64,000 bases of DNA, taken from Stictocephala bisonia (lineage: Eukaryota > Arthropoda > Insecta > Hemiptera > Membracidae). Below the pieces are notes generated by a model. That model searched no databases and was not told the origin of the DNA. It worked only from the letters and a program-made list of their open reading frames with translations. Location: assembly GCA_035578905.1 (NCBI GenBank), contig JAQJVL010000618.1, forward strand, positions 62,001-126,000, read 5' to 3'. The position numbers and the translations under genes were made by a program. Positions 12,524 through 23,689 of this stretch are shown here, one piece after another (position 1 is the stretch's first letter; each line of letters opens with the position of its first letter).

Positions 12524-13560
12524 TTGTATTCTGACATGACTTACAATTTTAGAGAATATGCATACATGATTTTTTGTATGTTCTTTGTAATGGAAATGCC
12601 TGTGCTGCTGCAAGGGAATACAGAGTTAGGTATCCTAACAGATTCTCTCATCATAGAGTATTTGTTTATGTGCATAGGTACTATCAGGAGGGTAAGATTT
12701 CCGAATATTCTGAGAGGTTAGGCAGATTATGATGAAATAATTGTGAACATGATAGAAGAAGATCCAACTACAAGTGTCCGCCGTTTATCAAGACAGACTG
12801 CGATACCAAGTTCATCAGTTCACCGGAGCCTTAAAAGTGACCAGTTATATCCGTATCATGTGCAGCGTGTTCAATCTCTTCTACCTACAGATCATGCCAG
12901 AAGAATGCGCTTTTGTAGAGAGATGCTTAGAAGAAATTGAGTTGATCCTGGGTGTTTCAATAACATTTTGTGGACTGACAAAAGCTTTTTTCAAAAGAAC
13001 AGGAATTTACAACACTCACAACTCACATTACTGGTTATAAGAAAATCCTAAAGTAATAAGAAATTATCAGTTTCAGCACCAATTTGGAATAAATATGTCG
13101 GCTGGTATAGTTGAAGGCAAGTTAGTTGGGCCATTTGAGTTGCCGGGTAGACTAAATGAAGCGAATTATTTTCACTTTCTGCGAAACAACCTTAGATAAA
13201 TCCTTGAAGTTACAGTTAGCACACGTGAAAACTTCTCATTATTCTCATGAAGTTAGGCTGTATCTAAATTCAGAATTCCAAAATCGCTGGATTGGAAGAC
13301 GGGGAACCATACAATGGCCACCAAGATTACCTGATCTAACTCCCATAGATTTCTTTTTGTGGTGATACTACAAGGAATTGGTGTATTCTTCTGATTGCCA
13401 TACATAAGATGAACTAAGACAACGAATAACAGTAGCCACCAACACAATTAGAATAATGAACAATCTTTTCGTTCTCTGAGGAGAAATTTTATTCGTCGTT
13501 GTTGGCTTTGTATCAGGGAAGACGATCGAAATTTTCAAGATTTATTGTTATAGGTGCTGT
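12524..13560 (+). pseudogene. Mariner-like (IS630-Tc1-mariner) transposase remnant
   Basis: A decayed DDE transposase. After a degraded N-terminal part, the helix-turn-helix region reads EIIVNMIEEDPTTSVRRLSR then LYPYHVQRVQSLLP. Later comes the catalytic-core end QWPPRLPDLTPIDFFLW, including the third acidic position. The first D block reads FCGLTKAF in a shifted frame, so the usual Asp is hard to place. Several stops and frameshifts occur. The protein family is the one with an N-terminal DUF4817-like domain in arthropod genomes. Its sister copy is the minus-strand ORF set at 51640-52709. Confidence 0.75.
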
Positions 13561-13935
13561 ATGTTTTCAAAAAATGTTACTGTAATTTATCTGTTGTATT
13601 TCCTTGGTGCTTTGTTTGGTTACAGCAATTAATTTTACTTAGGCCCCTACAAATTCATCAACTTTAATGTTACTGTATTACACTAAATATTTATAAAATT
13701 ATTTAATAAAATTATAATCTCAGCACAAAATGTGAGTTTAAATAGCAATTACTATATTGCTCTAGCTTTTGAAATTAATTGTTAGCTTTGTCGTGTGTAA
13801 AACTTCCGTGAATAAGCACCGCAACGCAAGGGTGGACAAGGGGCCAGCCTGCAAAAACGTGTACTTATTTCGAAAAATACAACAATTCTCAAAAGAAGCT
13901 AACAAATTCAAGTTCTGCATTAAATAAGGAAGTTT

Positions 13936-15718
13936 TTAACTCTTAGAGCGCCATTTATACAATGCCTATTTTCCATTTAATGCTAATTTATTGTACAAAA
14001 ATCAAAATAAAATTGTTTAGGTGCTCATTTTTTTTTATTGTTCTGTACAGGAAAATAAAAGATATGATAACATTTTGAAACTTTTTTAGCTTACTTTACC
14101 TTTTTTTCTTATATATGAATATGTAAATAAGCAAACTTTTACTTGAAAGTAAGCTTCAGGCATAGATCACGTTTACAGTATGAATCAACACAAAATATTA
14201 TTACTAACAATAAAATATGTATAATTGAGTACATTTACTTGTTACATAAACTAATAGAGACAGGGCCTGCACAGAACACATATAATAAAAAATAAGTAAA
14301 TACATATAGCACTTGATTACGATGTATTTAGTACCTTCCACAAAATCAGAATCGGCCGGATTATTCAGACTGACACTTAAAAATAGTAAATTACTAACAT
14401 ATATTAAACTAAAGTAATGATAAAACAACTAAATACACAGTTTCAAAGCTGCAAGGCGGCGAACAATGACAACCGCTCAGCTTAACAGTGGCTGCGCGTA
14501 TATGCGCTTGTGGCGTTGGGCGGTGCAGCGGAAATGTACACTGCCAGACAAAAACCAGTCTCGTAGTGATTAACACATTTGAGTGCGGGTCACACGCCCG
14601 CGAGTGATAGCAGTGCTTGCGCGAGCAGCGGATAAGTCGCTGGCGGTGGACGGATCAATACCGGCTTGTACGCTTCAGTGTCGCCTAGCCCTTTGGCTTA
14701 GAAGGGTCGGATTTGCGCCGCATTATAGCCTGTTTCTCGCGTCACATTTCCTTGTTCTTCGTTCGTGGATCGCGCCATTTTGAGCCAGTTGGCGGGGGTT
14801 AGCGTGCCTGCGCGCGCAGCGGAACTGTTGCCGGCGGTTGACGAAGCAATGCTTGTTTGTGGAATTTAGTGTGGTCCAGCCACTTGCCTTATAACGGTCG
14901 GATTTGCGCTGCATTGTTGCCTGTGTCTCGCGTCACGTTTCGGTGTTCGCCGTTCATGGATCGCGCCATTTTGAGCCAGTTTGCTTGCATCGGAGTTTTA
15001 CCATTTTATTTTTGTGTATAATAGTGAAACATTAGTATCGTGTTGTGTTATATTGTAAATATATTTGTATAGTGCGTTTTATTCTTTTCTGCAATGTTTC
15101 AACCAACTCCTGGGCCATCTTCGGCTCCTGACTTTGTCCTGCCGACAGTGATGGTGAAGTTGATGACCCAATCCAACATCAGATGATGAGAAATGCTTCA
15201 GATGACTCTGATTCTTATGAATCTGATGATTCTGATATCGAAAATGATACTCCTGTAGGGCGTATTTCAACTTCAGGAATGCGACCTGCCGCGACTAATT
15301 GCGGCAGCCGTCTCGCGGCGCGCATGGGTTTCGTTGCGATGTGCGGCTCCACCGCCGGCGGACGATCACTTCGGAAGCCCCGATCTACCAGAATTGAGGC
15401 TATAAACTGGATTTGGTGTATCAACCCTGTTTCCTGACTATATAAGGTATTGTTTTGGTACAAAATATTATTTTAGTATCTGACATGTTTTTAACATATT
15501 TTTTCAGCATCAAATGTGTTAACAGGCCAACAAAAGGTCGCGAGTTGCACAATGTGTCTCTCATGAGTCACCGCCCATAACCTAAACGCACTACTGGATT
15601 AAATTAGAAACATTACTACGAAAATATTTTTGTAATTATTACGTGTATATGCGCTTACAGTATTTAGAGCAAAGTCAACGTATGTGCGTATATGCGCTTA
15701 CGGCGTGGTAAGGGTTAA
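13936..15718. mobile_element. PiggyBac-like element at TTAA, non-autonomous (outer)
   Basis: The element is 13940-15714 with TTAA at 13936-13939 and 15715-15718. The inverted ends are CTCTTAGAGCGCC and, read inward from the right, CCCTTACCACGCC. Removing it restores the sequence GAAGTT...TTAA...GATATTTGGGC found uninterrupted in the related mariner-like copy at about 53269-53290, which confirms the insertion point. A second piggyBac-like element is nested at 14574-15518. Confidence 0.75.
14570..15522. mobile_element. Nested piggyBac-like element with N-terminal transposase remnant
   Basis: The element is 14574-15518 (945 bp) between TTAA 14570-14573 and 15519-15522, with ends CACATTTGA on both sides in inverted orientation. 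It is unusually GC-rich on the left. An internal plus-strand segment from about 15150 reads an acidic stretch (NASDDSDSYESDDSDIE), as at the N-terminus of piggyBac transposases. The catalytic core is absent. Confidence 0.7.
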
Positions 15719-16386
15719 GATATTTGGGCATTACCTCAGGGTAAAAAAGTTTGCATTTACCGTTTGAATGTAGTAATAACTTTCTTTTAAGTAAAAATAA
15801 AGTTTAAACACTATTAATTTATGTTTTAACATGCCATAATGCCTTAAAATTGTATAATTATGCATATATACTTATTAAAATTATATTGTAAAAGTGTTAA
15901 GACCCTGCATGCTTTATTTCTGGTATAAAAATGATTTTTTTCTGTTGCAATACGCATATTTTTAAAAATATTAAAAAAATCATTAGCTCAGTAACTATTA
16001 ACAAAACGATAAATCTATACATGACTTTTTTTGTTGAAAATGATCCAAATAACAAGCTTGTGAAGTTTGGACGTTGACTTTAGGGACACCCTGTGTAGAA
16101 AACCCAATTCTAAACACCAAAGAAGTTTCAAAAGAATGGTCTTGAGAAACAAACCTTGTTACTCATATTTAATAGGTTTAATATTTTGATTGTCAAAGAT
16201 TCTATTTATGAGAGCCAACCGAATAAAGTATTAGGCACAAAAACAAAAAAGTTTACAAATAAAATATAATAATAACAGTATTAAGTCCAATAACATAATA
16301 TAAAAGCTAGGACACTAAATATAGCAATTAATTCAAACAGCCCAGGTAGAGATTTGTCTAGACTTTGAAACTTTTTTATCTAAGAG

Positions 16387-16773
16387 AACAAACTGATTTC
16401 AATCGGACAATTTTAAATTGAATATTATATAAAAGCCATTTACCACTCATCAGTATTTCTCCAAAACTGTAAGTCCAATTGACTTGAAATTTTGTACATA
16501 GGTTTATCTTGGCCCTTAGAGGCTCAGTAAGAAAAGATTTCCTCTCCGTCTCACTGGCCTCCAAAGCTCCCATGGTACTCTTATGGAGCTATATTAATTG
16601 ACTTATTTATTTGATTAACAGCTGTTAAATAAAAACAAAATAAATTGAATAAAATTGTGGTAAATTAAACATAATTTATATATAAATACATAATATCAGC
16701 TGTTCTAAATTGGATATTAGATTACATTTTTAAACTCAATATTATGCCCGGCAAAGCGGACGGGTACAGCTAG
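16387..16773. mobile_element. Helitron-like non-autonomous element, 3' end
   Basis: It ends with TGCCCGGCAAAGCGGACGGG then TACAGCTAG (CTAG at 16770-16773), followed by T. This is the conserved 3' end of a Helitron-like family, with a hairpin-prone GC segment just before CTAG. Upstream parts share blocks with 2285-2640 (cagctgtt motifs, ACATAGGTTTATCTTGG-like). No coding capacity. Confidence 0.45.
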
Positions 16774-17525
16774 TTACAGTATATTCTTTCTTGCTGTGTT
16801 GTGGTCACACTTTTGACTGGCTAGTTTTTCGCAATCTTTTATGATTGTTACTTTGTTTTTCTAGAATTGAAATTTATTTTTATTGCTAAACAGTGTTTGT
16901 AGGGCTACTTATTTAGGTACACATAGTACTTTTGTTGTTGCTATTAACCAAGATCGTAGTCTTGTTTGATATCGAAATATTTTAATTAACAATATGTATT
17001 TTTTTTATGTAGCTTGATGATTATTTTATCTTAAACTATTTTATGTCTTGTTACAGTAAATGAATGTAGAATAATAAAATAATCTTTAATAGACACAATG
17101 ATTACTTTTTTTAACTCCACGCTCTATATACTACCAATTACCATAGAATATGGCTAGTTGCGTTCCGTTTAAACAAAATATTTAATGATTCAGACATGGT
17201 AACGTAAATCAAATTTGTTGTATTTTGAAAAAAAATTACCTAATATTTAAAAACTTACTTGAGCATTGTCAAATTAAAATTATTCTTTTCCATTAATTAA
17301 ATTCCATTAATTCATTAAATTAAAAATTAATGAAATTAAAAAATCCTAAAAAATTATAAGGTTGAAAAAAATGATCATAAATTTTTTTCTTTGTCATTCC
17401 TCAGGTTTCACCATCTGTTTTCATATTTACTGGCACTATATTTTTAATTTCAAATATTAAAGCTTGGTAAAATGTGTAAAGAACGATTTATACTTGATTA
17501 AAAGCAAATAAAGCAGATTACTTAC
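16774..17525. other. AT-rich intron DNA
   Basis: No gene or clear repeat was recognised in this stretch downstream (transcript sense) of the 17.6-kb ankyrin exon. It has a short ATTAATTAAATT-rich patch at 17290-17345. Confidence 0.5.
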
Positions 17526-17698
17526 ATGTTTGGAGGTATGTATTGCTTGATAATAGTCTGTACGGCCAGTCCAATCAAATCAAAAGGAGTTTGTTTCTTC
17601 CCGTTTACCTTCTCAATAGCACAACCTTCCTGGACTAGATAACATGCCACAGCTATAGCTACCGGATAGTCTACTAAACTTGCCAGCTCTGCCCATAT
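17526..17698 (-). CDS. mib2: mib2 exon: last ankyrin repeat and linker to RING
   Basis: A coding exon of 173 nt on the minus strand, from acceptor TTATGTCAG (AG at 17700-17699) to donor AT|GTAAGT. It starts in phase 0 with Ile-Trp-Ala-Glu and leaves two bases that join the RING exon. The segment VAIAVACYLVQEGCAIEKVN then KQTPFDLI matches the MIB2 pattern VGAAVACFLALEGADVS...SPLDLA, that is, the last ankyrin-type helix pair before the linker. Neighbouring exons are 28971-29126 upstream and 4382-4593 downstream. The following intron of 12.9 kb contains the LINE at 6.2-12 kb. Confidence 0.88.
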
Positions 17699-18079
17699 CT
17701 GACATAAATACACATATATTATTAGATCATACATCAAGAAAATCAACATTTTTATGTTTCTTGGTTTTTCAAGTTTGTATGATAGAAAATACTTTTTCCA
17801 CTGATAATTACACTAAACAATCTCAAAGCAGTTAAATATTATTTTATTACTATTAAATATGATCTAAACATCTATTTTTTATCTAAAGATAAATCAAAGT
17901 TCAGTATAGGTTCTAGTATAAACCAATCTATTTACTTTAAATTTGAGGTTAACCTAAATCAAATCATCTTTATTTTTATTCTGTACGAATCTAACCAATA
18001 AATAACATCAGACCTAATAATAAAATGCAATTTAAATACAGTTCATCTAATGAATACAGAGCTCTATTCATGAAATATT
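17699..18079. other. AT-rich intron DNA
   Basis: No feature was recognised between the ankyrin exon acceptor and the LINE beginning near 18080. Confidence 0.5.
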
Positions 18080-18092
18080 ATACGCTACCATA

Positions 18093-18551
18093 GTGAAAAA
18101 AATTGAGTTCAACGACATCCCAAGAAGCGCATTTACAGGACAGGGAATGCATTTAAGGATGAGGGGAAAGCGTCACTTAGCCAAGCTCATACTGGATAGT
18201 GCTTTGAGTGCTTTGAAGCTTCTCAAACGCTCTACACATTCGCCTGTGGTTGGCTCTATTCACCGCTCGTCCAGACCTTTGCCTCATCGACCACTTGCTG
18301 ATGAGGGCGCGGCCATTACTCTTCCTCATGAAACCTACGCTGAGGCTGCTCGTGTTGGTGCGGTGTATCCAGTGCCTGGATCTGATTTATCTGTGTGTGA
18401 AGTGACCAGGGCATTACAATCTCCTGTTAGGGCCAGTAATGTAGCAAACAATTCTAACAATGTATCTCTCAACTGTCTGGACAATTTTTTAGATTTAAGA
18501 AGCAGGCCACTGGAGTGGCCGGGTCTAAAGCTACCAAAGCATGTTCAGTGA
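18093..18551 (+). pseudogene. C-terminal remnant of LINE ORF1
   Basis: An open segment of 152 codons directly upstream of, and overlapping, the LINE ORF2 endonuclease frame. I recognise no domain. Position, strand and the short overlap make it the likely ORF1 end of the same element. Confidence 0.45.
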
Positions 18552-21403
18552 CCAGTGCTGTCAGTCCCAATCAAATATTCAAAGTTTTTCACCAAAATGG
18601 TCAAGTTGCAACCAATAAGGTGGACGAGCTCTCCATTTTGGCATCGGAACGTAAGCACGATATATTTGTGGTCACTGAACATGGCTTTACAGATAGTACA
18701 ATTAATTTTTTCAAAATTCAAAATTATATTTTGGCAAATTACTTTGCATGCAAAAATATTAAGGGTGGGGGGGGGGTTTCACTTTTTATTAAAAATAACA
18801 TTAATTTTGAACCATTGAACCTGAATCACAGTACTGAGTTGGACTTCGAGATTGAGGTGTCGAGATGTTTTTGGGTGCCCTCGGGAATACTGCTGTGATA
18901 GGACTGTATAGGTCTCCCAATGGTAATAGCGGCGTCTTCTTCGAGGGGCTCGAGAGCCTCTTGGGCCATCTTATTCGCAGGTTCAATTATTTTGTAATTG
19001 CTGGGGACTTCAACATAAATGTTTTAAACAGTAAGGGTAGTTTTACACGGCAACTTAAGGACATGTTACAGTCATTTAATCTGAAATGGTCCGTGAACTC
19101 TCCAACACGTGTGACAGCGACGTCGAGATCTGCCATTGACAACATAATATCAAACATACCTGACACTACAGTTAGAATCCTTGATACCGCCATCTCGAAT
19201 CATTACGCTCAGGAGATGATTATAAATAATAACCAACCTAAAGCTAATTCCGCAGTATTCATTACGAAGAGAGATTTCCGGGATAATAATGTTGAAACTC
19301 TAAATAAATTACTAGAAAAGGAAAACTGGGATTTCCTCAACAAAATTGAAACAACAAACGAAATGTTTGAAGCTTTTAATAACTGCTTTATTTAGTATCT
19401 GGATATTTGTTGTCCTCTGAAGAAGAGTAAGAGTGGGACAGGGGTCACTGGAAGTAACTGGATTACTCCGGAAATACTTGCTTCTAAAGAAAGGCTGAGG
19501 TTATACTCTGAAATCTTGAGGACCACGGATGATGATAAATTAAAGCAAGAATTTAAAATTCTAAAAAAAAAAAAAAAATACAGAAAAGATATAAAAACTG
19601 CCAAGGCTTTCCAAATCAATAATAAACTCAAACGATCACAAAACTTTTCAAAAACAGCTTGGTCAGTTATCAATAACATTAAAAATAAAATAAATGCTGA
19701 ACCAATTAGGCTAAATTTAAATGGACAGATTGTGAATGATCCCTTGGCAGTGGCTACAGCATTCAATGAGTTTTTTGCCGCTTTAGCTAACTCTGGATCA
19801 AACCTGAGTGATACGCAACGCCAACCCGTTCTGAAAAAGGGCCTGGCACTTCAATGTTCTTATCTCCTGTGTGTCATGCGGAGGTGGAGCATGTTATCCG
19901 GGATTTCTCAGCTAAAACCGCTTCTGATGTCAATGATTTCTCAACCTGGCTAATCAAAAGATGTTCAAAAAACATATTAGGGCCACTTACAACAATAATA
20001 AATTTTTCCTTTAGTACTGGCGTTTTTCCTTCCATGTTAAAATTAGAAAAGATAGTCCCAATATACAAAAAAGACGATTCTTGCCTAGCAAATAATTATC
20101 GTCTAATTTCTCTTTTACCGGTGATAAGTAAGATTTTCGAAAAACTTTTTCTAAATCAACTACTAAAATTTTTTGAAAAGCATAAAATTTTGACTGACAA
20201 CCAGTTTGGTTTTATGTCTGGCAGATCAACAATTGATGCAGTCACTCATTTGTTTGATTTTGTCACGGAGGCCTTTGAGGATCGTAAACAGATGCTAAGT
20301 GTCTTTCTCGATCTCTCAAATGCATTCGATCACGAAATCCTTTTGCAGAAGCTCTGGCGCTATGGTGTTCGCGGTCCACCACATGTGTGGTTGCGTCCTA
20401 CCTTAGCGACCGTAGCCAATGTGTGAAGGTTGAAAATGTCGTTTCTAAATTCATCAAAGTGCACCATGGAGTCCCTCAGGGTTCCATCCTTGGCCCAGCA
20501 CTATTCCTCATTTATGTGAATGATCTGGAGGAATCAGTCACAAATGGAAGAATCATTCAATTCGCAGACGACACAACTCTCTGCTTCAGAGCTGCTTCTC
20601 AGCCTGAACTGGAAATACAAGCTTTCGTCAATTTGAATTCTTGCATCCAAAATTTTTTGAATGACAATCTCCAAACAAATTGTTCAAAGACAACTTTCAT
20701 CAAATTTTCGTTGCGGTCTCACAATTCGGAGACCTCAACCACTGTAATGGTTGATGATGTTTCCCTTAAGGAAACTGACTGTACCAAATTCCTGGGAATA
20801 TACCTGGATAAGGGATTGACCTGGAATAATCACATAGATAATGTTTGCTCTAGGGTTGCAAAAGGTATCTTTGCTTTGCGCAATCTCTCGAACTACTGCT
20901 CTTTAGAAGTTCTACTAATGGCCTATTATGGCCTCGAGTACCCCCATCTCTTGTACGGCATAATATTATGGGGCAGTAGTGCAAACACCCTTTTTGAAAG
21001 AATTTTTAAACTCCAGAAAAAAGCTGTGAGAGTCATTTTGAAATTAAAATACAGAGAGTCGTGCAGAACAGCGTTCAGGGAGTTGGAACTGCTGACTCTT
21101 CCTTGTCTTTACATCTTTGAGACGGCGGTGTACTGTCACTACAAATGTAGCTTGACTAGCGGCAGTGACGTCCATGGATATGAGACAAGGGCGAGGGCCG
21201 CCTACCGCATCGAACAACACAAGATGGTGGCGTTTGAACGCCTTCCCTCGCAAATGGGAGTCAAATTGGTCAATGTTCTCCCTGAACGAATTAAATCTCA
21301 AACTTCCCAAAAATTATTCAAATCTCGGCTGAAAAGTCACCTTGTGACTAATGCGTTTTATACGGTTGGCGAGTTCATGGACCACCATCATGGGAATTTA
21401 TAG
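18515..21403 (+). pseudogene. LINE ORF2: endonuclease-reverse transcriptase, frameshifted
   Basis: The segments are 18515-18898, 18865-19395, 19516-19953, 19854-20426 and 20387-21403, in changing frames. Endonuclease motifs: KVFHQNGQVATNKVDEL, HDIFVVTEHG, IAGDFNINVL, SAIDNIISN. RT motifs: [62 protein letters not shown], then FADD at 20561-20572 and KFLGIYLDKGLTWNNHID. A run of 16 A at about 19562-19577 lies near one frame change. The last 338 codons are intact to the TAG after HHHGNL. Not functional overall. Confidence 0.88.
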
Positions 21404-21699
21404 AATGCCCGATCACTCCAGCACTATAGTGACAAATTCATGCTTTGTCTAAATTAAGAATTAAAATCGCTAATACATTTTTAGCCTGCTAAAGATTTTA
21501 ACCAACTTCATAAGCCTTAAGCTAACTATTAATAAGCTTAATAGCCTTAACTAGCTTTAACTTAATTTGACGCTATTTATTGTACCTTTGTACATTTACA
21601 AATAAAGCATTTTGAATTGAATTGAATTATTTTAGTTTAGTTTAAAGGTGTTATGTTTATGTACACTAGTTGCACGTTGTAGGGCATCAGTTATATAAT

Positions 21700-21850
21700 T
21701 AATAAGAGTAACAGGGCATCAGCACATCTACTTCATATGCAGAGGGTCACAGGATCAAATCCCGGGAGGTCCACTTAGATGGGTTTGTACCGTTGTCCCC
21801 TAAACATGTATGTACAAAAAGTAAAAATGCTTCTGGCATAGACAGAATAG
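21700..21850 (+). mobile_element. Possible tRNA-derived SINE fragment
   Basis: A tRNA-like stretch, GCACATCTACTTCATATGC then GGGTCACAGGATCAAATCCC, has a fair pol III B box (GGATCAAATCC at 21752-21762) and a CAT in the anticodon position. The A-box half is poor. It is too degenerate to be a tRNA gene. Confidence 0.35.
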
Positions 21851-22126
21851 AAAAAAATTATAAAAGAGTAACCTAGAGAAGTTAAGATTAACTTCGACAA
21901 AACAACCTAATATTATTTTCTAAATAATTCAGATTCTAAATTAATATAGTTCAAGTTCAAGGTCAACAAGTGGGAGTAGGATAACATGTTTGAGTTTGTT
22001 TCCTGCTCATTCGTAATCAGTTGGTGTCTATCGCCGGCCGGCAAATGTGTTGCACTTGTGTTTTATGGTGTTTAAATGTTTTACAATTTTAGTGTTTAAT
22101 GTTTCAAACAGTGACGTTTTTGGAAG

Positions 22127-22157
22127 CCTGATGATGAAGCTTTATATGCTTTGAAAT
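22127..22157 (+). ncRNA. Hammerhead-like motif, CTGATGA type
   Basis: CTGATGA is followed by a T, a 5-bp stem (GAAGC with GCTTT, one G-T pair), a short loop and GAAAT. This is the order of the catalytic core of a hammerhead ribozyme (CUGANGA, stem II, GAAA). Such ribozymes are known in Penelope-like elements. The flanking stems were not verified. It may be a degenerate copy of the motif at 46794-46823. Confidence 0.35.
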
Positions 22158-22289
22158 GTACATAGTTGAATTAAATTCTTTTTTAGCAACCATGATCAGC
22201 TTGAGTAGCACTTGGGAAACTGGCAAGGAGGTTTGTCAAAGTATAAAACATTTAATGCAGGACAGAAAGTTTCATAAAGAGACAACATC

Positions 22290-22292
<3 letters not shown>

Positions 22293-22338
<46 letters not shown>
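22293..22338. repeat. (TA)n microsatellite
   Basis: An uninterrupted run of about 23 TA dinucleotides. Confidence 0.95.
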
Positions 22339-22341
<3 letters not shown>

Positions 22342-22394
22342 CATCAGACTTATTATTAGAAATGGTTTCTAAATATTGTTCTTGAATGAGAGAG

Positions 22395-22650
22395 AATGGT
22401 AAGGATTCAAAGCAGGAAAGATGAATTTTTGAGAAGAATTGCTGGAAAGACACAATTAGATTGAGTAAAAAATAAATGTGGACATTAAAAAAAAGTTAGG
22501 AATTGAATGCTTCAGGTACAGAGTAGAGAACTGAATGAGATCGTTTGGACATGTGAATAGAATGAGTGAGAAGAATCTCAAATGGAATGGCCATAAAGAA
22601 AACCCACAGAAGAGATGGATAAACAGATTAGAAAAGATATTAACCCATTT
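22395..22650 (+). pseudogene. Fragment of a LINE reverse transcriptase C-terminus (RTE-like pattern)
   Basis: Reading RIAGKTQLD.VKN then SFGHVNRMSEKNLKWNG and QKRWINRLEKI matches the C-terminal end of RTE-like or related LINE polymerases (pattern RWFGHV.RM....... RRGRP...W). It contains stops and is short. The clade is uncertain. Confidence 0.5.
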
Positions 22651-22759
22651 AAGACTGGCCTATAATACAAGGGGTAAGCCAGACATATACCAGGCTATTT
22701 TGAAGGTTTTTGCTGACTTTCAGTTAAATGGTTATATTTCAGTAGTCATATATTTAACT

Positions 22760-23100
22760 CATTGATTATTTTTTATCTGATAAACTATAAAATATCATTT
22801 GAGAACATATGGTTTTTAGCTGACATATCTTGGGTAATATTATACCCCAACAATAACTTCTGAGTAAATATGAAAATCTTTGAAAAGAAAATTTCAAACC
22901 ACCTAATAACCCATGGAAAAAAAGTACTGAGATGTTAAACTACAGTATTTTGCAAGGAATGAGTAGAAAGATAGACCCGTGTTTCTAAACAGCTATGAAA
23001 AGTTTTATTTCTGAGAAAAGTTTCAGTTATGAACAACTGACATTTATTCATAGTTTGAAAAAAACCCTACAAATGTTCAACCAATGCTGGTACTGTCATA
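22760..23100. other. Intron DNA without recognised features
   Basis: No coding potential or repeat was recognised between the RTE-like fragment and the piggyBac-like end at 23101. Confidence 0.45.
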
Positions 23101-23661
23101 TTAACACGTTCAGTGCGGGTGGACCGTATACGATCCACCGCCGGCCGGGCGCTGGAAGCGCGTGGACCGGGCCCATACCACTCTACACTGTTGTTGCTAT
23201 GCAGTCAGTGTGAGCCCAGCTCTTGCGCGAGGTAGACCTTACGTCGGCCGCTATACGAATGTGAACCGTTCTATATTTTTGCGTTTTCCGTTTTTATCTA
23301 TCGTTTTTTCGAGCGGAGTTTTACAATTATTGATGTAATTTAGTGATTTCTTCATGTAAATAAGTTTGTTCTTTATGTAAATAAGTGAGTTTAGTGTAGT
23401 ATTTAGTGTAATTTTTGTTGTTGAAACATGGCTGACAACACTGTTGATGACCTTGACTTGAGTGATGATATTATTACAAGTGAAGATTCCGTCACCGAAA
23501 GTGACGAAAGTGATGATTATGATGAAGTTTTGAACCTTATTTGGTGTAACAACACTGCTGGACTCAAAAAAATTAACTTTTTGAAGGACAATAAGCTATT
23601 GGTGGCCATACCTGGTGATGGCTCACCTATTGATTGGTTTTCCAGCATCCCAAGGGGCTGA
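23101..23661 (+). mobile_element. 5' part of a piggyBac-like element with N-terminal transposase fragment
   Basis: TTAA (23101-23104) is followed by CACGTTCAGTGCGGGTGG, nearly the same terminus as the MITE at 47379. A GC-rich leader follows, then an ATG at 23428 opening 77 codons rich in Asp, Glu and Ser (LSDDIITSEDSVTESDESDD), as in piggyBac N-termini, then a stop. The right end and the DDD catalytic core were not found, so the element is truncated. Confidence 0.6.
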
Positions 23662-23689
23662 TGGACCGTATCCAGACCACAACTTATGA

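Larger units (their letters stand above)
12331..16093 (+). mobile_element. Rearranged mariner-like element (copy 1) with nested insertions
   Basis: Homology to the complete copy at 51473-53454 begins at 12331 and covers the transposase (plus strand). It resumes at about 13680-13939 and 15715-15850 with the non-coding arm that is 53000-53410 in copy 2. It finishes at 15950-16093 with the other terminal region (GTGAAGTTTGGACGTTGAC...GGGACACCCTG). The two arms therefore occur in a different order and orientation from copy 2. A piggyBac-like element interrupts it at TTAA 13936-13939. No left terminus was found. Confidence 0.65.
18080..21630 (+). mobile_element. LINE with ORF1 remnant and ORF2, antisense to mib2
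   Basis: A non-LTR retrotransposon on the plus strand. ORF1 remains as 18093-18551. ORF2 (18515-21403) holds endonuclease and reverse transcriptase. The 3' UTR has AATAAA near 21600 and ends in GAATTGAATTGAATT repeats at about 21613-21630, the tail style of jockey/CR1-related elements. The 5' end is lost or degraded. Confidence 0.8.

Noticed and set aside
21715..21790. tRNA gene
   Set aside because: Only the B box and anticodon-arm-like part are recognisable and the acceptor stem does not pair; a SINE remnant is more likely.
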